From: CALUVN01 sp944323595
GTDB lineage: Bacteria > Cyanobacteriota > Vampirovibrionia > Gastranaerophilales > Gastranaerophilaceae
Direction of reading: 5' to 3'
Length of the DNA: 64,000 nucleotides
NCBI GenBank assembly: GCA_963931255.1
Contig: OZ006972.1
Coordinates: forward strand, 1,550,001 to 1,614,000
Shown here: piece by piece, positions 16,187 through 24,874 of the stretch
Layout of the letters: each line of letters starts with the position of its first letter
Numbering within the stretch: position 1 is the first letter of the stretch
Position numbers and translations under genes: made by a program
Notes under the pieces: model-generated
What the model saw: the letters and a program-made list of their open reading frames with translations, nothing else
The model's database searches: none
Told to the model about the DNA's origin: nothing

Positions 16187-17785
16187 TTACTCCTGTGCGT
16201 TCAGTTTAATGTATTTAGGATTATGAACACCGTCGATTTTGGAAATTTCGTCCAGAACAGAGGAATTAACCTCAGAGTCTATATTGATAACCATTATAGA
16301 TTCTGTTTCGTGTTTGTCATTTTTCTGAACAACGTTCATAGAGCCGATATTGATGTTATTTTCGCCGATAACTTTTGCGACCTGCGCAATCATTGACGGT
16401 TTATTAACGTGCGGAACTATAAGCATGTGTTTTTGCGGACGGATACTTGTTTCGTAATCGTTAATTTTTACGATACGCGGAATATCTTTTGCAACAAGTG
16501 CTCCTGCAACGGCTGTTGTACCTTTATCTGTTGTTAGTTTGATAGTCAAAAGCCCTGCAAAGTTGCATTTAACTTTTGAGCGGGAAGATATGATATCAAT
16601 GCCGCGTTTTTTAGCTAGTACAGGAGCGTTAACATAGTTAACACCCTCCAGCATTGCAGAGAGAACGCCTTTCAACACTGCAACTTCCAGCGGTTGAATA
16701 TCTAAATCGGCAAGGTCGCCCTGTGCTGTTATTTCTATTGATTTAATCATTCCGTCTGCAATTTGCATTCCCAGTTCGCCTGAATTTTCCGCAATTTGCA
16801 TATAATCTTTGACCGGTTCAAGTTTATCAGGGCGCAGGGATGGAATATTCACCGCAGAAGATGCCGAACCTCCTGAGAGAACTTCTTTTATTTGTTCCGC
16901 CACGTCAACGGCAACATTTATTTGTGCTTCCTGAGTGCTTGCACCGAGGTGCGGTGTTAATACTATATTCCCGTCGCAATGGATTAAAGGACATTCTTTT
17001 ATGTCAGGTTCATTTTCGTATACATCAATAGCCGCGCCTGCAACATGACCGTTTTCAATTGCGTCTTTAAGGTCTTTTTCGTTTATTATTCCGCCGCGTG
17101 CACAGTTTACGAGTCTGACACCTTTTTTCATCTTAGAAATTGTGTCTTTGTTAATCATATTGATAGTATCTTTGTTTTTAGGTACGTGTACGGTAATAAA
17201 ATCGCATTTACTCCAGAAATCATCAAGATTTGGAACATATTCACCGCCCATTTTTTCTACGATTTCTTTAGATGTAAACGGATCGTATACAACAATTTTC
17301 ATACCCAGAGCAAGTGCTACTTCCGCAACGTGTGTGCCGATTTTGCCGAGTCCAATGATTCCGAGAGTTTTTTTATAGAGTTCTGTGCCTGTAAATTTTG
17401 CTCTGTCCCAATTGCCGGCTTTTGTAGAAGTTGCGGCAGGGGCTATATTTCTTGCCATTGCAAGCATAAGGGCAATGGTGTGTTCTGCTGCTGCCATTGT
17501 GTTTCCGTCAGGTGAGTTTACAACTATTATTCCTTTTTGCGTTGCGGCATCAACATCTATATTGTCAACGCCAACACCTGCACGGCCTATAATTTTAAGA
17601 TTTTTGCCGGCATCTATTATTGCTGATGTTACTTTGGTCTGGCTTCGAACCATCAGTGCGTCATAGGCAGGTATAATTTTTATTAATTCTTCTTCTGTCA
17701 TTGTTGGCAAAAAATCTACCTGTGCGGCTTTTTCGATAATTTTGCCGGCTGATTCATTTATTTTATCTGTAACTAAAACTTTCAT
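16187..17785 (-). CDS. serA: D-3-phosphoglycerate dehydrogenase
   Basis: A 532-residue SerA, catalysing NAD+-dependent oxidation of 3-phosphoglycerate, the first step of serine synthesis. The N-terminal and Rossmann domains carry GRAGVGVDNID (about 72-82), GLGKIGTHVAEVALALGM (about 145-162), NCARGGIINEKDL (about 227-239) and HLGASTQEAQ (about 278-287). An intervening ASB domain and a C-terminal ACT domain (about 455-532) make it the long type, likely feedback-inhibited by serine. The ATG at 17785 is chosen over the in-frame GTG at 17794 because the GGGGTG ribosome binding site lies 6 bases upstream and would overlap the GTG. Confidence 0.95.
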   Translation of the reverse strand: MKVLVTDKINESAGKIIEKAAQVDFLPTMTEEELIKIIPAYDALMVRSQTKVTSAIIDAGKNLKIIGRAGVGVDNIDVDAATQKGIIVVNSPDGNTMAAAEHTIALMLAMARNIAPAATSTKAGNWDRAKFTGTELYKKTLGIIGLGKIGTHVAEVALALGMKIVVYDPFTSKEIVEKMGGEYVPNLDDFWSKCDFITVHVPKNKDTINMINKDTISKMKKGVRLVNCARGGIINEKDLKDAIENGHVAGAAIDVYENEPDIKECPLIHCDGNIVLTPHLGASTQEAQINVAVDVAEQIKEVLSGGSASSAVNIPSLRPDKLEPVKDYMQIAENSGELGMQIADGMIKSIEITAQGDLADLDIQPLEVAVLKGVLSAMLEGVNYVNAPVLAKKRGIDIISSRSKVKCNFAGLLTIKLTTDKGTTAVAGALVAKDIPRIVKINDYETSIRPQKHMLIVPHVNKPSMIAQVAKVIGENNINIGSMNVVQKNDKHETESIMVINIDSEVNSSVLDEISKIDGVHNPKYIKLNAQE

Positions 17786-17803
17786 TAAATACACCCCGTT
17801 TTT

Positions 17804-18955
17804 TTATTTATTTAAATTAGTAATAAGTGCCTGCAAGCCTGCACCTATGGTAAACTTGTGCCCCAATTTTTGCAGTGTTGCTTCAAGTGCGCCGACCGAT
17901 GCAATTAAATCTCTGTCACAGACAAAACCGAGTGTTCCCATTCTGAAAATTTTATCTTTAAGCTGGTTTTGACCGTTTGCGACTTCAATATCATAATCTT
18001 TTTTGAGAGTTTTTCTTATATCAGGAACAGTAATTCCATCCGGCGGTAGAATGGAGGTTATAGCATAACTTGCATTTTCATCCTGCGGGACAAGAAGCTG
18101 TAAGTTCAGCGCGCGTATTGCTGCTCTAAGAGCCATTGCATGACGTTTATGGCGTGCGTTTACATTTTCTATTCCTTCTTCTTTAATCATTTTCAAAGCG
18201 GTATTTAATCCGACGATAAGGTTAACTGCCGGTGTGTAAGGTGTCGTATCGCCTTGAACAGCTTTTCTGTGTGCTGCCCAGTCAAAGTAAAAACTCGGAT
18301 GTTTGCACTGTTCGTATACTTTCCAGGCTCTTTCGTTTGCAGTTAGAAATGCTAGACCCGGAGGTATCATAAAGCCTTTTTGTGAGCCTGATACAAGTAC
18401 ATCTATTCCCCATTCGTCAGGTTTGCACGGCATTGCACAAACGCTTGTTACTCCGTCTACTACGGATAATGCTCCGTGTTCTCTGATGATTGAGCATAAT
18501 GTTTTGACATCGTTTGCCGCACCTGTTGATGTTTCGCTGTGTGTCAGTGTTACAAGTTTAATTTCTTTATTAGTATCTTCTTCCAGACGTTTTTTCAAAA
18601 CTTCCGGATTTATGACTTCACCTGCGGCAACCTCAATTTTTTCAACAATAGCTCCGCGGGATTCTGCAATTTTTGCCCAGCGGTTTCCAAAATTTCCGAT
18701 TACAAGGGATAAAACTTTATCACCCTCATTTACGAGGTTTTCCAGTGCCGCGCACATTGCGCCTGTACCGCTGGAGGTGAAAATAAATACGTCATTTTCT
18801 GTTTGGAATACGTATTTAAGGTTTGCATAAACCTCTTTCAGTATAGAGGAGAATTCCGGACTTCTGTGTCCTATCGGATGTTTTGCAATATCTAACATTA
18901 CGGATTCCGGTACAGGTGTTGGTCCTGGAATCATTAAAAAAGTTTTGTCTTTCAT
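17804..18955 (-). CDS. Class V aminotransferase (serine-pyruvate / alanine-glyoxylate type)
   Basis: A 383-residue PLP enzyme of the class V family that includes alanine-glyoxylate, serine-pyruvate and archaeal/clostridial phosphoserine aminotransferases. It begins MIPGPTPVPESV and has HRSPEFSSIL (about 30-39), FTSSGTGAMCAALENLV (about 58-74) and the PLP lysine in SGSQKGFMIPPGLAFL (about 191-206). It lies first in the operon, directly ahead of serA and serB, where the phosphoserine aminotransferase SerC would be expected. That makes conversion of 3-phosphohydroxypyruvate the likely job, although it is not a canonical SerC. A perfect GAGGAGGAG precedes the ATG. Confidence 0.87.
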   Translation of the reverse strand: MKDKTFLMIPGPTPVPESVMLDIAKHPIGHRSPEFSSILKEVYANLKYVFQTENDVFIFTSSGTGAMCAALENLVNEGDKVLSLVIGNFGNRWAKIAESRGAIVEKIEVAAGEVINPEVLKKRLEEDTNKEIKLVTLTHSETSTGAANDVKTLCSIIREHGALSVVDGVTSVCAMPCKPDEWGIDVLVSGSQKGFMIPPGLAFLTANERAWKVYEQCKHPSFYFDWAAHRKAVQGDTTPYTPAVNLIVGLNTALKMIKEEGIENVNARHKRHAMALRAAIRALNLQLLVPQDENASYAITSILPPDGITVPDIRKTLKKDYDIEVANGQNQLKDKIFRMGTLGFVCDRDLIASVGALEATLQKLGHKFTIGAGLQALITNLNK

Positions 18956-19150
18956 ATAATCTCCTCCTCTTTACCAGTTTTATTATTACATATATTACCT
19001 TGATGTACCATTTATTCATAAAACTATATAATTATCAGTGAAAAAATTAAAATTTATGTTAATATGTTTTTATCGGGGAGATTTTTTTGCTCTTCATTAA
19101 TTTCTAATTGATTTAGTCGGAAAAATTTTAATTTTTGGGGATTTTAATTA

Positions 19151-20284
19151 ATGTTTACAGGTAAACTTTTTAGTTCTGAAACTGTTAATAACGGCAGACA
19201 GCCGGCTTTTGATTTATGTAAGACGATTTGCATTGTTTTGATGATATTATGCCATGTTTTTTATGTTGTAAAATTTACAAACACTCCATCACTGACAGCA
19301 TCATTCCTTGCGCATAATCTTGTAAGGCTTCTTGGCGCACAGTTTTTTATGTTTAGTATGGGGATGGGACTTGCTTATACAAGAAATGATTCTGCTAAAT
19401 GCTGTTTTAAACGTGGAGTCATTCTTTTACTTTCCGGATATTTTCTTAATTTTTTAAGAGAAATTTTGCCGTGGATGGTTTGCGGAAGTTATCCTATGTT
19501 CAGCAGTATTCTGGCTCATGATAAATTTTTGATGCTTATAAGCGGTGATATTTTACAATTTGCAGGTCTTGCATTTTTATTTTTTGCTCTTGTGAAATAT
19601 CTTAAATGGACAAACTGGACTATTTTAATTGTTACAATTATTCTTACAGCAATCGGTGCCTTTTGTACAAACGAAATTACCGTGAAGCTTACTGCTGATA
19701 ATTTTTATTATTCTTTTATCGGGCTGTTTATACCGATTAAGAATTTTACGGCAAGCAGTTATGTGTGTTTTTCGTTTTGCAACTGGATAATTTATCCTGT
19801 TACGGGCTGGCTTTTCGGTAAACTTTTAAAACGCTGTACAAATCCGGATAAATTTTATCTGTATTTGCTCGGTATATCGGTTCCGTTATTGCTTCTTGCG
19901 TGGTCTGCGTTTGATGCCGCAGGTAAAAATATGTGGTTGATTTTAATGAATCCGCTGGTTTATCACCAGCAAAATCCGGTTATTCTTGCTGTTTATATGA
20001 ATATTATTGCAGTTGCTGTCAGTCTGGCGCATATATTCTCATGTTATTTTTCTAAATTCAGGTTCTGGGGTATTATAAAACATTTCAGCAGTGAACTTCC
20101 TACTTTGTATATTGTTTCTTGGGTTATTATCGGCTGGATTGGTGCATGGCTTAAAATGAACCATAAATTTTTAACCAAAGATATGGATAATATTTTCTGG
20201 TTGTTTGTGATAGTGCTTGTGCTTTCTGAAGTTTATATTACTTTTAAAAATGTCTTGAAAAAAAAGAGAAATTCTCAGGGGTAA
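19151..20284 (+). CDS. Membrane acyltransferase-like protein
   Basis: A 377-residue polytopic membrane protein with about ten hydrophobic segments. The first block RQPAFDLCKTICIVLMILCHV followed by RLLGAQFFMFSMGMGLAYTR resembles the start of the acyltransferase-3 / heparan-glucosaminide N-acetyltransferase-like families, where an Asp and a His in the first segment mark the catalytic site (here D and H within residues 25-40). Such proteins acylate cell-surface sugars. The gene is monocistronic, with GGGG about 10 bases before the start. Family level is likely; substrate unknown. Confidence 0.65.
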   Translation: MFTGKLFSSETVNNGRQPAFDLCKTICIVLMILCHVFYVVKFTNTPSLTASFLAHNLVRLLGAQFFMFSMGMGLAYTRNDSAKCCFKRGVILLLSGYFLNFLREILPWMVCGSYPMFSSILAHDKFLMLISGDILQFAGLAFLFFALVKYLKWTNWTILIVTIILTAIGAFCTNEITVKLTADNFYYSFIGLFIPIKNFTASSYVCFSFCNWIIYPVTGWLFGKLLKRCTNPDKFYLYLLGISVPLLLLAWSAFDAAGKNMWLILMNPLVYHQQNPVILAVYMNIIAVAVSLAHIFSCYFSKFRFWGIIKHFSSELPTLYIVSWVIIGWIGAWLKMNHKFLTKDMDNIFWLFVIVLVLSEVYITFKNVLKKKRNSQG

Positions 20285-20299
20285 TCTGTTTGTTTTAAA

Positions 20300-20515
20300 T
20301 TATTCAAATTTTGTTAGTTCGGATACCGTTGTTTCCAGTACACTTGCAAAATCAATAAGGGTATCCAAAGACGGTTTTGAAAATGCAACTTCAATTTTTC
20401 CCATAAAATTCAGTGATATATTCATTTTGTCCGCAAGTGCCTGCTGCGTTAGTCCAAGTTCTTTGCGTCTTTTTTTGATGTTTTTCCCTAAATTTTTATA
20501 GAAAACTTCATTCAT
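20300..20515 (-). CDS. XRE-family helix-turn-helix regulator
   Basis: A 71-residue single-domain Cro/CI-type regulator. The helix-turn-helix is at about residues 8-62 (GKNIKKRRKELGLTQQALADKMNISLNFMGKIE and the following helices). There is no sensor domain. The gene is divergent from the pilin-like gene at 20603, and the 87-base region between them holds four TACGTA boxes, one of them abutting its own start codon. That indicates autorepression and control of the neighbour. A minus-strand TATAAT (20545-20550) lies about 30 bases upstream of the start and is a likely -10, giving a short leader. Confidence 0.9.
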   Translation of the reverse strand: MNEVFYKNLGKNIKKRRKELGLTQQALADKMNISLNFMGKIEVAFSKPSLDTLIDFASVLETTVSELTKFE

Positions 20516-20567
20516 ACGTACAGTCTATACGTAAATTTTTGTAAATTATACGTACAGATAGTACGTA
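20515..20567. promoter_or_regulatory. Four TACGTA boxes in two equal pairs (putative XRE operators)
   Basis: TACGTA occurs at 20515-20520, 20528-20533, 20549-20554 and 20562-20567. Boxes within each pair are 13 bp apart start to start. The two 19-bp pairs share 9 leading and 6 trailing bases and are offset by 34 bp. They cover the start codon of the XRE gene and the -10 regions of both divergent promoters (minus TATAAT 20545-20550; plus TATAAT 20575-20580 just beyond). This is the expected architecture for two dimer operators of the adjacent XRE protein. Confidence 0.75.
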
Positions 20568-20602
20568 AATATACTATAATATTTCAGGTAAGGAGAATAT
20601 AT

Positions 20603-21319
20603 ATGAAAAGAGCATTTACATTGGCAGAAGTTTTAATAACTATCGGGATTATTGGCGTGGTTGCATCGTTAACTATTCCGACACTGATAAGTAATAATCA
20701 AAAGAAAGTTATGACAGCGAGGAATAAGAAGTTTGTTAGTTCTATAAATCAAGCTGTTTTACGCTCTACGATAGACAATGAACAACCTGCGCAATGGGTT
20801 TCTTCAATTATTTACCATGATAAAGATTCTCTTTATGATTGGTTTGACAAATATATTATGCAGTACATGCTGGTTCTGAAAAATTGTCGTAAAAATCCAA
20901 AGGAATGCATTGCTGAATATAAATATTGTATGTTGGACAGTTGTATTGCGCCATCAAAAGGCTCTGATGTCCTGTATGTTTTTAATGACGGGAGTATGAT
21001 TACAGCACTCACCGGCGGGGGTGTAAATAATGATACCGGAATGACAACCGGATTAACTATTCATATAAGATTTGATGCAAACGGATATGCAAAACCTAAT
21101 TATATGGGAAAAGATATATTTGTATACAGATTTACAATAAATAAAAATAAATTTTATTTGGAATGTGATAATCATAAAAGTGTGACTGGCGGAACAGTAT
21201 CTTCATCTTCTACACGGGAGGATTTAATTGAAGCTTGTGCAACAAATCCGCAAACGTGTACATGTCTTTTGATGCGTGATAATTATGAATTTAAAGATGA
21301 TTACCCGTTTAAATTATAA
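20603..21319 (+). CDS. Type IV pilin-like / pseudopilin protein
   Basis: A 238-residue protein with a class III (prepilin) signal: MKRA followed by FTLAEVLITIGIIGVVASLT, a short basic leader and the methylated Phe of the mature N terminus, with the conserved Glu at mature position 5. Unlike typical prepilins the residue before the cleavage site is Ala, not Gly. The C-terminal domain has eight or more cysteines (for example KNCRKNPKEC, KYCMLDSC, CTCLL) likely in disulfides. It may be a minor pilin or a type II secretion-like pseudopilin. AAGGAG lies 8 bases before the ATG. It is divergent from, and probably controlled by, the XRE regulator. Confidence 0.82.
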   Translation: MKRAFTLAEVLITIGIIGVVASLTIPTLISNNQKKVMTARNKKFVSSINQAVLRSTIDNEQPAQWVSSIIYHDKDSLYDWFDKYIMQYMLVLKNCRKNPKECIAEYKYCMLDSCIAPSKGSDVLYVFNDGSMITALTGGGVNNDTGMTTGLTIHIRFDANGYAKPNYMGKDIFVYRFTINKNKFYLECDNHKSVTGGTVSSSSTREDLIEACATNPQTCTCLLMRDNYEFKDDYPFKL

Positions 21320-21322
21320 AAA

Positions 21323-22003
21323 TTAATTTCTTAAAGTTGCATTCGGGACATATTGATGCAAAATTTCTATTATCTGTTGAAATTCTTCGTTTGTGTACGT
21401 TGTTTCGTTCCTGAGAGTTTCATCAAGCAGTTTAGATGGAATAAATTTTTGTAAGTAATATCGTTTTGCGCCTTTAATTAACTGTCCGATATGTTCAAAA
21501 TCCTCAAATGAAAGCTGTGACTTAACCACAGTAGTACGGAATTCATAATCAATTCCGGAGTTCATTATAATATTTATACTTTCCTGAATTTTCTTTGTGT
21601 CAACTTTAATTCGTGTGATTTCAGAATATTTTTCCGGCGGTGCTTTGATATCCATCGCTATGTAGTCAAGATGCGGCAAAAGTTTTTTTAATTTTTCCGG
21701 GAAATAACCGTTTGTGTCCAGTTTTACGAGAAATCCAAGTGTTTTGATTTCTTTAATAACGTCTTCCAAATCATTCTGAATGCATGGCTCGCCGCCTGTA
21801 ATTACGACTCCGTCAAGTTTGCCTTTTCTGCTATTTAAAAAATCAAAAAGAGCAGGCAGTGTCCATACCTGCTCTTTTGAATTTATCAGTTCCGGATTGT
21901 GGCAGTAACCGCAGCGAAAATTGCATCCTTGAGTGAATACAATGGCGCTTATTTTATCGGGAAAGTCCAGCAGCGAAGTTTTTTGTACTCCTCCTATCTG
22001 CAT
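21323..22003 (-). CDS. nrdG: Anaerobic ribonucleotide reductase activating enzyme
   Basis: A 226-residue radical SAM protein that installs the glycyl radical on NrdD. The radical SAM motif C-N-F-R-C-G-Y-C (three cysteines, C-x3-C-x2-C) lies near residue 27, followed by TGGEP and KLDTNGYFP blocks typical of NrdG/PFL-activase relatives. It belongs to the longer type of about 230 residues. The ATG at 22003 is preferred over 22009 because GAGGA lies 6 bases ahead of it and directly abuts the earlier ATG. The start overlaps the end of nrdD by 10 bases, so the pair is translationally coupled. Confidence 0.92.
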   Translation of the reverse strand: MQIGGVQKTSLLDFPDKISAIVFTQGCNFRCGYCHNPELINSKEQVWTLPALFDFLNSRKGKLDGVVITGGEPCIQNDLEDVIKEIKTLGFLVKLDTNGYFPEKLKKLLPHLDYIAMDIKAPPEKYSEITRIKVDTKKIQESINIIMNSGIDYEFRTTVVKSQLSFEDFEHIGQLIKGAKRYYLQKFIPSKLLDETLRNETTYTNEEFQQIIEILHQYVPNATLRN

Positions 22004-23847
22004 TGGCATTCCTCTATTTCAAAGGTTTTTCTGTCAGAAAATTCTTTTTTCTTTCCTTTATTCCACTGATTGACAGGTCTTATGTAACCTACAACACGGG
22101 AATAAACTTCACAGCTCTCACCGCATTCGGGGCAGGTGAAATGTTCGCCTGAAATATATCCGTGATTCGGACAGGTGCTGAAAGTTGGTGAAAATGTAAA
22201 GTATGGCAGACGATAATTATTACAAATCTTTTTGACCAGATTTTTCATTGTTTCAATGTTTTGAATTCTTTCGCCGGCATAAATATGGACAACTGTGCCA
22301 CCTGTGTATTTGGTTTGTAAATCATCCTGATGGTCAAGCACCTCAAATATGTCATCAGAATAGTTTACAGGCAGTTGGGTTGAATTTGTATAGTACGGGT
22401 ATCTTTCTTTATCCAGTTTTGCCAGTCTGTAAGATGTTCCCTCGCCCGGGGTTGCTTCCAGATTATAGTTATTACCTGTTTCTTTTTGGAATTCAACAAT
22501 TTTTGCTCTCATAAAATCCATTACTTCTAGTGCAAATTGTTTTCCTGCAGGCGTTCCGATATCTTCTTTCAACAAATTCAAGCAGGCTTCGTTCATACCT
22601 ATCAGGCCTATTGTTGAGAAATGGTTTTTCCAGTAGACCCCAAAGCGGGCTTTTATATCTCTTAAATAGAATTTTGTGTAAGGATAGAGGTCTTTGTCCG
22701 TCAAATCTTCCAGAAGTTTACGTTTAATTTCAAGGCTTTCTTTTGCTACTTCCATTTTAGCGGAAAGTTTTTCAAAGAATTCACCTTTTGTTTTAACATT
22801 TGCTCCGATTTTTGGAAGATTGAGGGTTACAACGCCAACAGAACCGGTCAGCGGGTTAGAGCCGAATAGTCCGCCGCCGCGGTATTCCAGCTCTCTGTTA
22901 TCTATTCTTAATCTGCAGCACATAGAGCGGGCATCTTCCGGCGACATGTCTGAATTTATAAAGTTTGAGAAATACGGAATGCCGTATTTTGCTGCCATTT
23001 CCCATAGCCCGTTTATGTTTTTATTATCCCAGTCAAAGTCTTTGGTTATATTGTATGTAGGGATAGGGAAAGTGAATACTCTGCCGGAATTGTCGCCTTG
23101 CATCATAATTTCGAAGAACGCTTTATTCAGCATATCCATTTCAGTCTGAAATTCTTTGTAAGTTGCCTCCATCAATTCTCCGCCGATAATTACAGGTTGT
23201 TCTGCGTAATATGATGGCACCGTTAAATCCATAGTTATATTTGTAAAAGGTGTTTGAAAGCCTACACGAGTCGGAACATTCATATTAAATATAAATTCCT
23301 GCATTGCCTGTTTAACCTGTTCGTATGTCAGGTTATCATATCTTATGAAAGGTGCAAGCAGGGTGTCAAAGTTTGAAAATGCCTGTGCACCGGCTGCTTC
23401 TCCCTGCATAGTGTACATAAAGTTTACAATCTGTCCGAGTGCGGTTCTGAAATGTTTTGCAGGCGCGCTTTCTACCTTACCTTTTACTCCTGTAAATCCC
23501 TCTGTTAATAAATCTTTTAAATCCCAGCCTACGCAATATACTGAAATTATATTCAAATCATGAATATGGATATCTCCGTTAAGATGCGCATTTTTAATGT
23601 GCGACGGATAAATTTTGTTCAGCCAGTATTGCTTGCTGATTTCTGATGCAATGTAGTTGTTAAGTCCCTGAATTGAGTAAGACATGTTGGAATTTTCGTT
23701 AACTTTCCAATCAAGTTGTTTCAGGTAATTGTCAACCAGAGCAATATTGTCATCCTTATTGCTTAAAACGGTGTTTGACATGTAACTCTTTTTTGCAGTT
23801 TCCAAATTGACAACATTTGCGTTGTTTGAATAAATAGTATTGTTCAT
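21994..23847 (-). CDS. nrdD: Anaerobic (class III) ribonucleoside-triphosphate reductase
   Basis: A 617-residue oxygen-sensitive reductase making deoxyribonucleotides from ribonucleoside triphosphates. The C terminus carries the zinc site (CPNHG and CPECGESC) and the glycyl radical loop RVVGYIRPV. Upstream are GDIHIHDL and the usual Y/F-rich catalytic barrel. The enzyme starts about 40 residues before the core and lacks the N-terminal ATP-cone that gives allosteric inhibition by dATP. The ATG at 23847 is chosen because GGGAGA lies 8 bases upstream. The open reading frame extends further, but that stretch reads as an RNA leader (cobalamin riboswitch), not protein. Cotranscribed with nrdG. Confidence 0.93.
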   Translation of the reverse strand: MNNTIYSNNANVVNLETAKKSYMSNTVLSNKDDNIALVDNYLKQLDWKVNENSNMSYSIQGLNNYIASEISKQYWLNKIYPSHIKNAHLNGDIHIHDLNIISVYCVGWDLKDLLTEGFTGVKGKVESAPAKHFRTALGQIVNFMYTMQGEAAGAQAFSNFDTLLAPFIRYDNLTYEQVKQAMQEFIFNMNVPTRVGFQTPFTNITMDLTVPSYYAEQPVIIGGELMEATYKEFQTEMDMLNKAFFEIMMQGDNSGRVFTFPIPTYNITKDFDWDNKNINGLWEMAAKYGIPYFSNFINSDMSPEDARSMCCRLRIDNRELEYRGGGLFGSNPLTGSVGVVTLNLPKIGANVKTKGEFFEKLSAKMEVAKESLEIKRKLLEDLTDKDLYPYTKFYLRDIKARFGVYWKNHFSTIGLIGMNEACLNLLKEDIGTPAGKQFALEVMDFMRAKIVEFQKETGNNYNLEATPGEGTSYRLAKLDKERYPYYTNSTQLPVNYSDDIFEVLDHQDDLQTKYTGGTVVHIYAGERIQNIETMKNLVKKICNNYRLPYFTFSPTFSTCPNHGYISGEHFTCPECGESCEVYSRVVGYIRPVNQWNKGKKKEFSDRKTFEIEECQCR

Positions 23848-23854
23848 AAAAAAA

Positions 23855-23955
23855 GTCTCCCAGATTTCCGTGGTAACATCAACCAAAATAAGCATTCCGA
23901 CTGTAACGGCTGCGGTCCAGTGAGGGATTTTCACCCATGCTTTCCTTAAATTGGT
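23855..23955 (-). ncRNA. Cobalamin-type riboswitch in the nrdD leader
   Basis: Read on the minus strand, the leader contains AAGGAAAGCATGGGTGAAAA, TCCC, then TGGACCGCAGCCGTTACAG and TCGGAATGC. This order matches the cobalamin riboswitch core: GGGAA-like element, GGTGAAAATCC, CCCGC-like pairing, (A)CTGT/ACAGT, and the GTCAGGATACC-like 3' element. It ends a few bases ahead of the GGGAGA ribosome binding site, so translational control of nrdD is likely. The call is by eye; the distal part of the structure is less certain than the core. Confidence 0.75.
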
Positions 23956-23962
23956 AATTATA

Positions 23963-23991
23963 ATTTTAATTCTCTTTTGAATCTTTGTCAA
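23963..23991 (-). promoter_or_regulatory. Promoter of nrdDG
   Basis: On the minus strand TTGACA (23986-23991) and TAAAAT (23963-23968) are separated by 17 bp. The predicted start of transcription falls just ahead of the riboswitch core, so the riboswitch would form the 5' end of the mRNA. Confidence 0.75.
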
Positions 23992-24082
23992 CAAATCTTT
24001 AGGATGATTTATTCATCAAAAGAAAATGATGGATTTTTATATTAAAATTAAATTATAAAGTACGAGATGAGGTGCATAGTTT

Positions 24083-24874
24083 ATGGATAATCGTGAAATT
24101 TTGTCATTAATGGTTGAAGATTATAAAAAAATTGATGAAGTTGAAGCAATTGTTCTTGGCGGTTCTTCAACAGTAAATACATCTGACAGCCGTTCTGATT
24201 TTGACATATATATTTACTGGCGCGGCAAAGAACCGGCTGTTGAAATACGCCGTCAAATTGCGGAAAAATATTCTGATAATCCCGAAGTGGACAACCATTA
24301 TTTTGAAACAGGTGACGTTTACTATTTGAGAGAAACCGGCAAGCCGATAGATATTATGTACCGTTCAACTGACGGAATTGAAGCAAATATTAAATGGGTC
24401 TGGGAAGATTGTAATGCAGGTCTGGGGTATACTACATGTTTTGTTGATAATGTTAATAAATCAGAAATATTATTTGACAGAAACGGGTGGTTTAAAAATC
24501 TTCAGGAAAACACAAAAACTCCTTATCCGGAAAAATTAGCTGAAAATATAATTAAGAAAAATTTTGCATATTTAAAAGACGTGATGTTTTCATATTATGA
24601 CCAGTTGAAATCAGCTGTCGAACGTGAGGATTTTGTGAGTGTAAACCACAGAAGCGCTGCATTTATCGCAAGTTGTTTTGATATAATTTTTGCAAAAAAT
24701 AAAATCCTGAATCCGGGAGAGAAAAAACTTGTTGAGTTTGCTTTAAAAAATTGTGAGATTTTGCCTGAAAATTTTGAAAAAGATATTAATGCTCTGGCTG
24801 TCGGAATTGTCTCTGAAAGACTGGCTGCAGCTGAAAATCTGGTTGAAAATTTAAGAAAATTTTTACAAATTTGA
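24083..24874 (+). CDS. Nucleotidyltransferase with DUF4037-like C-terminal region
   Basis: A 263-residue soluble protein. The N-terminal half is a polymerase-beta-type nucleotidyltransferase with G26-G27-S28 and the metal-binding D39-x-D41 (GGSSTVNTSDSRSDFDIYIY). The C-terminal half is helical (about residues 135-260), as in proteins with a DUF4037 or HEPN-like partner domain, such as aminoglycoside- or protein-modifying nucleotidyltransferases. The substrate is unknown. It stands alone, divergent from nrdDG, with GAGGTG about 10 bases before the ATG. Confidence 0.75.
   Translation: MDNREILSLMVEDYKKIDEVEAIVLGGSSTVNTSDSRSDFDIYIYWRGKEPAVEIRRQIAEKYSDNPEVDNHYFETGDVYYLRETGKPIDIMYRSTDGIEANIKWVWEDCNAGLGYTTCFVDNVNKSEILFDRNGWFKNLQENTKTPYPEKLAENIIKKNFAYLKDVMFSYYDQLKSAVEREDFVSVNHRSAAFIASCFDIIFAKNKILNPGEKKLVEFALKNCEILPENFEKDINALAVGIVSERLAAAENLVENLRKFLQI

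Noticed and set aside
23848..23994. N-terminal extension of NrdD by 49 residues from a TTG start
   Set aside because: The stretch reads as promoter and riboswitch RNA, and a good ribosome binding site precedes the ATG at 23847.
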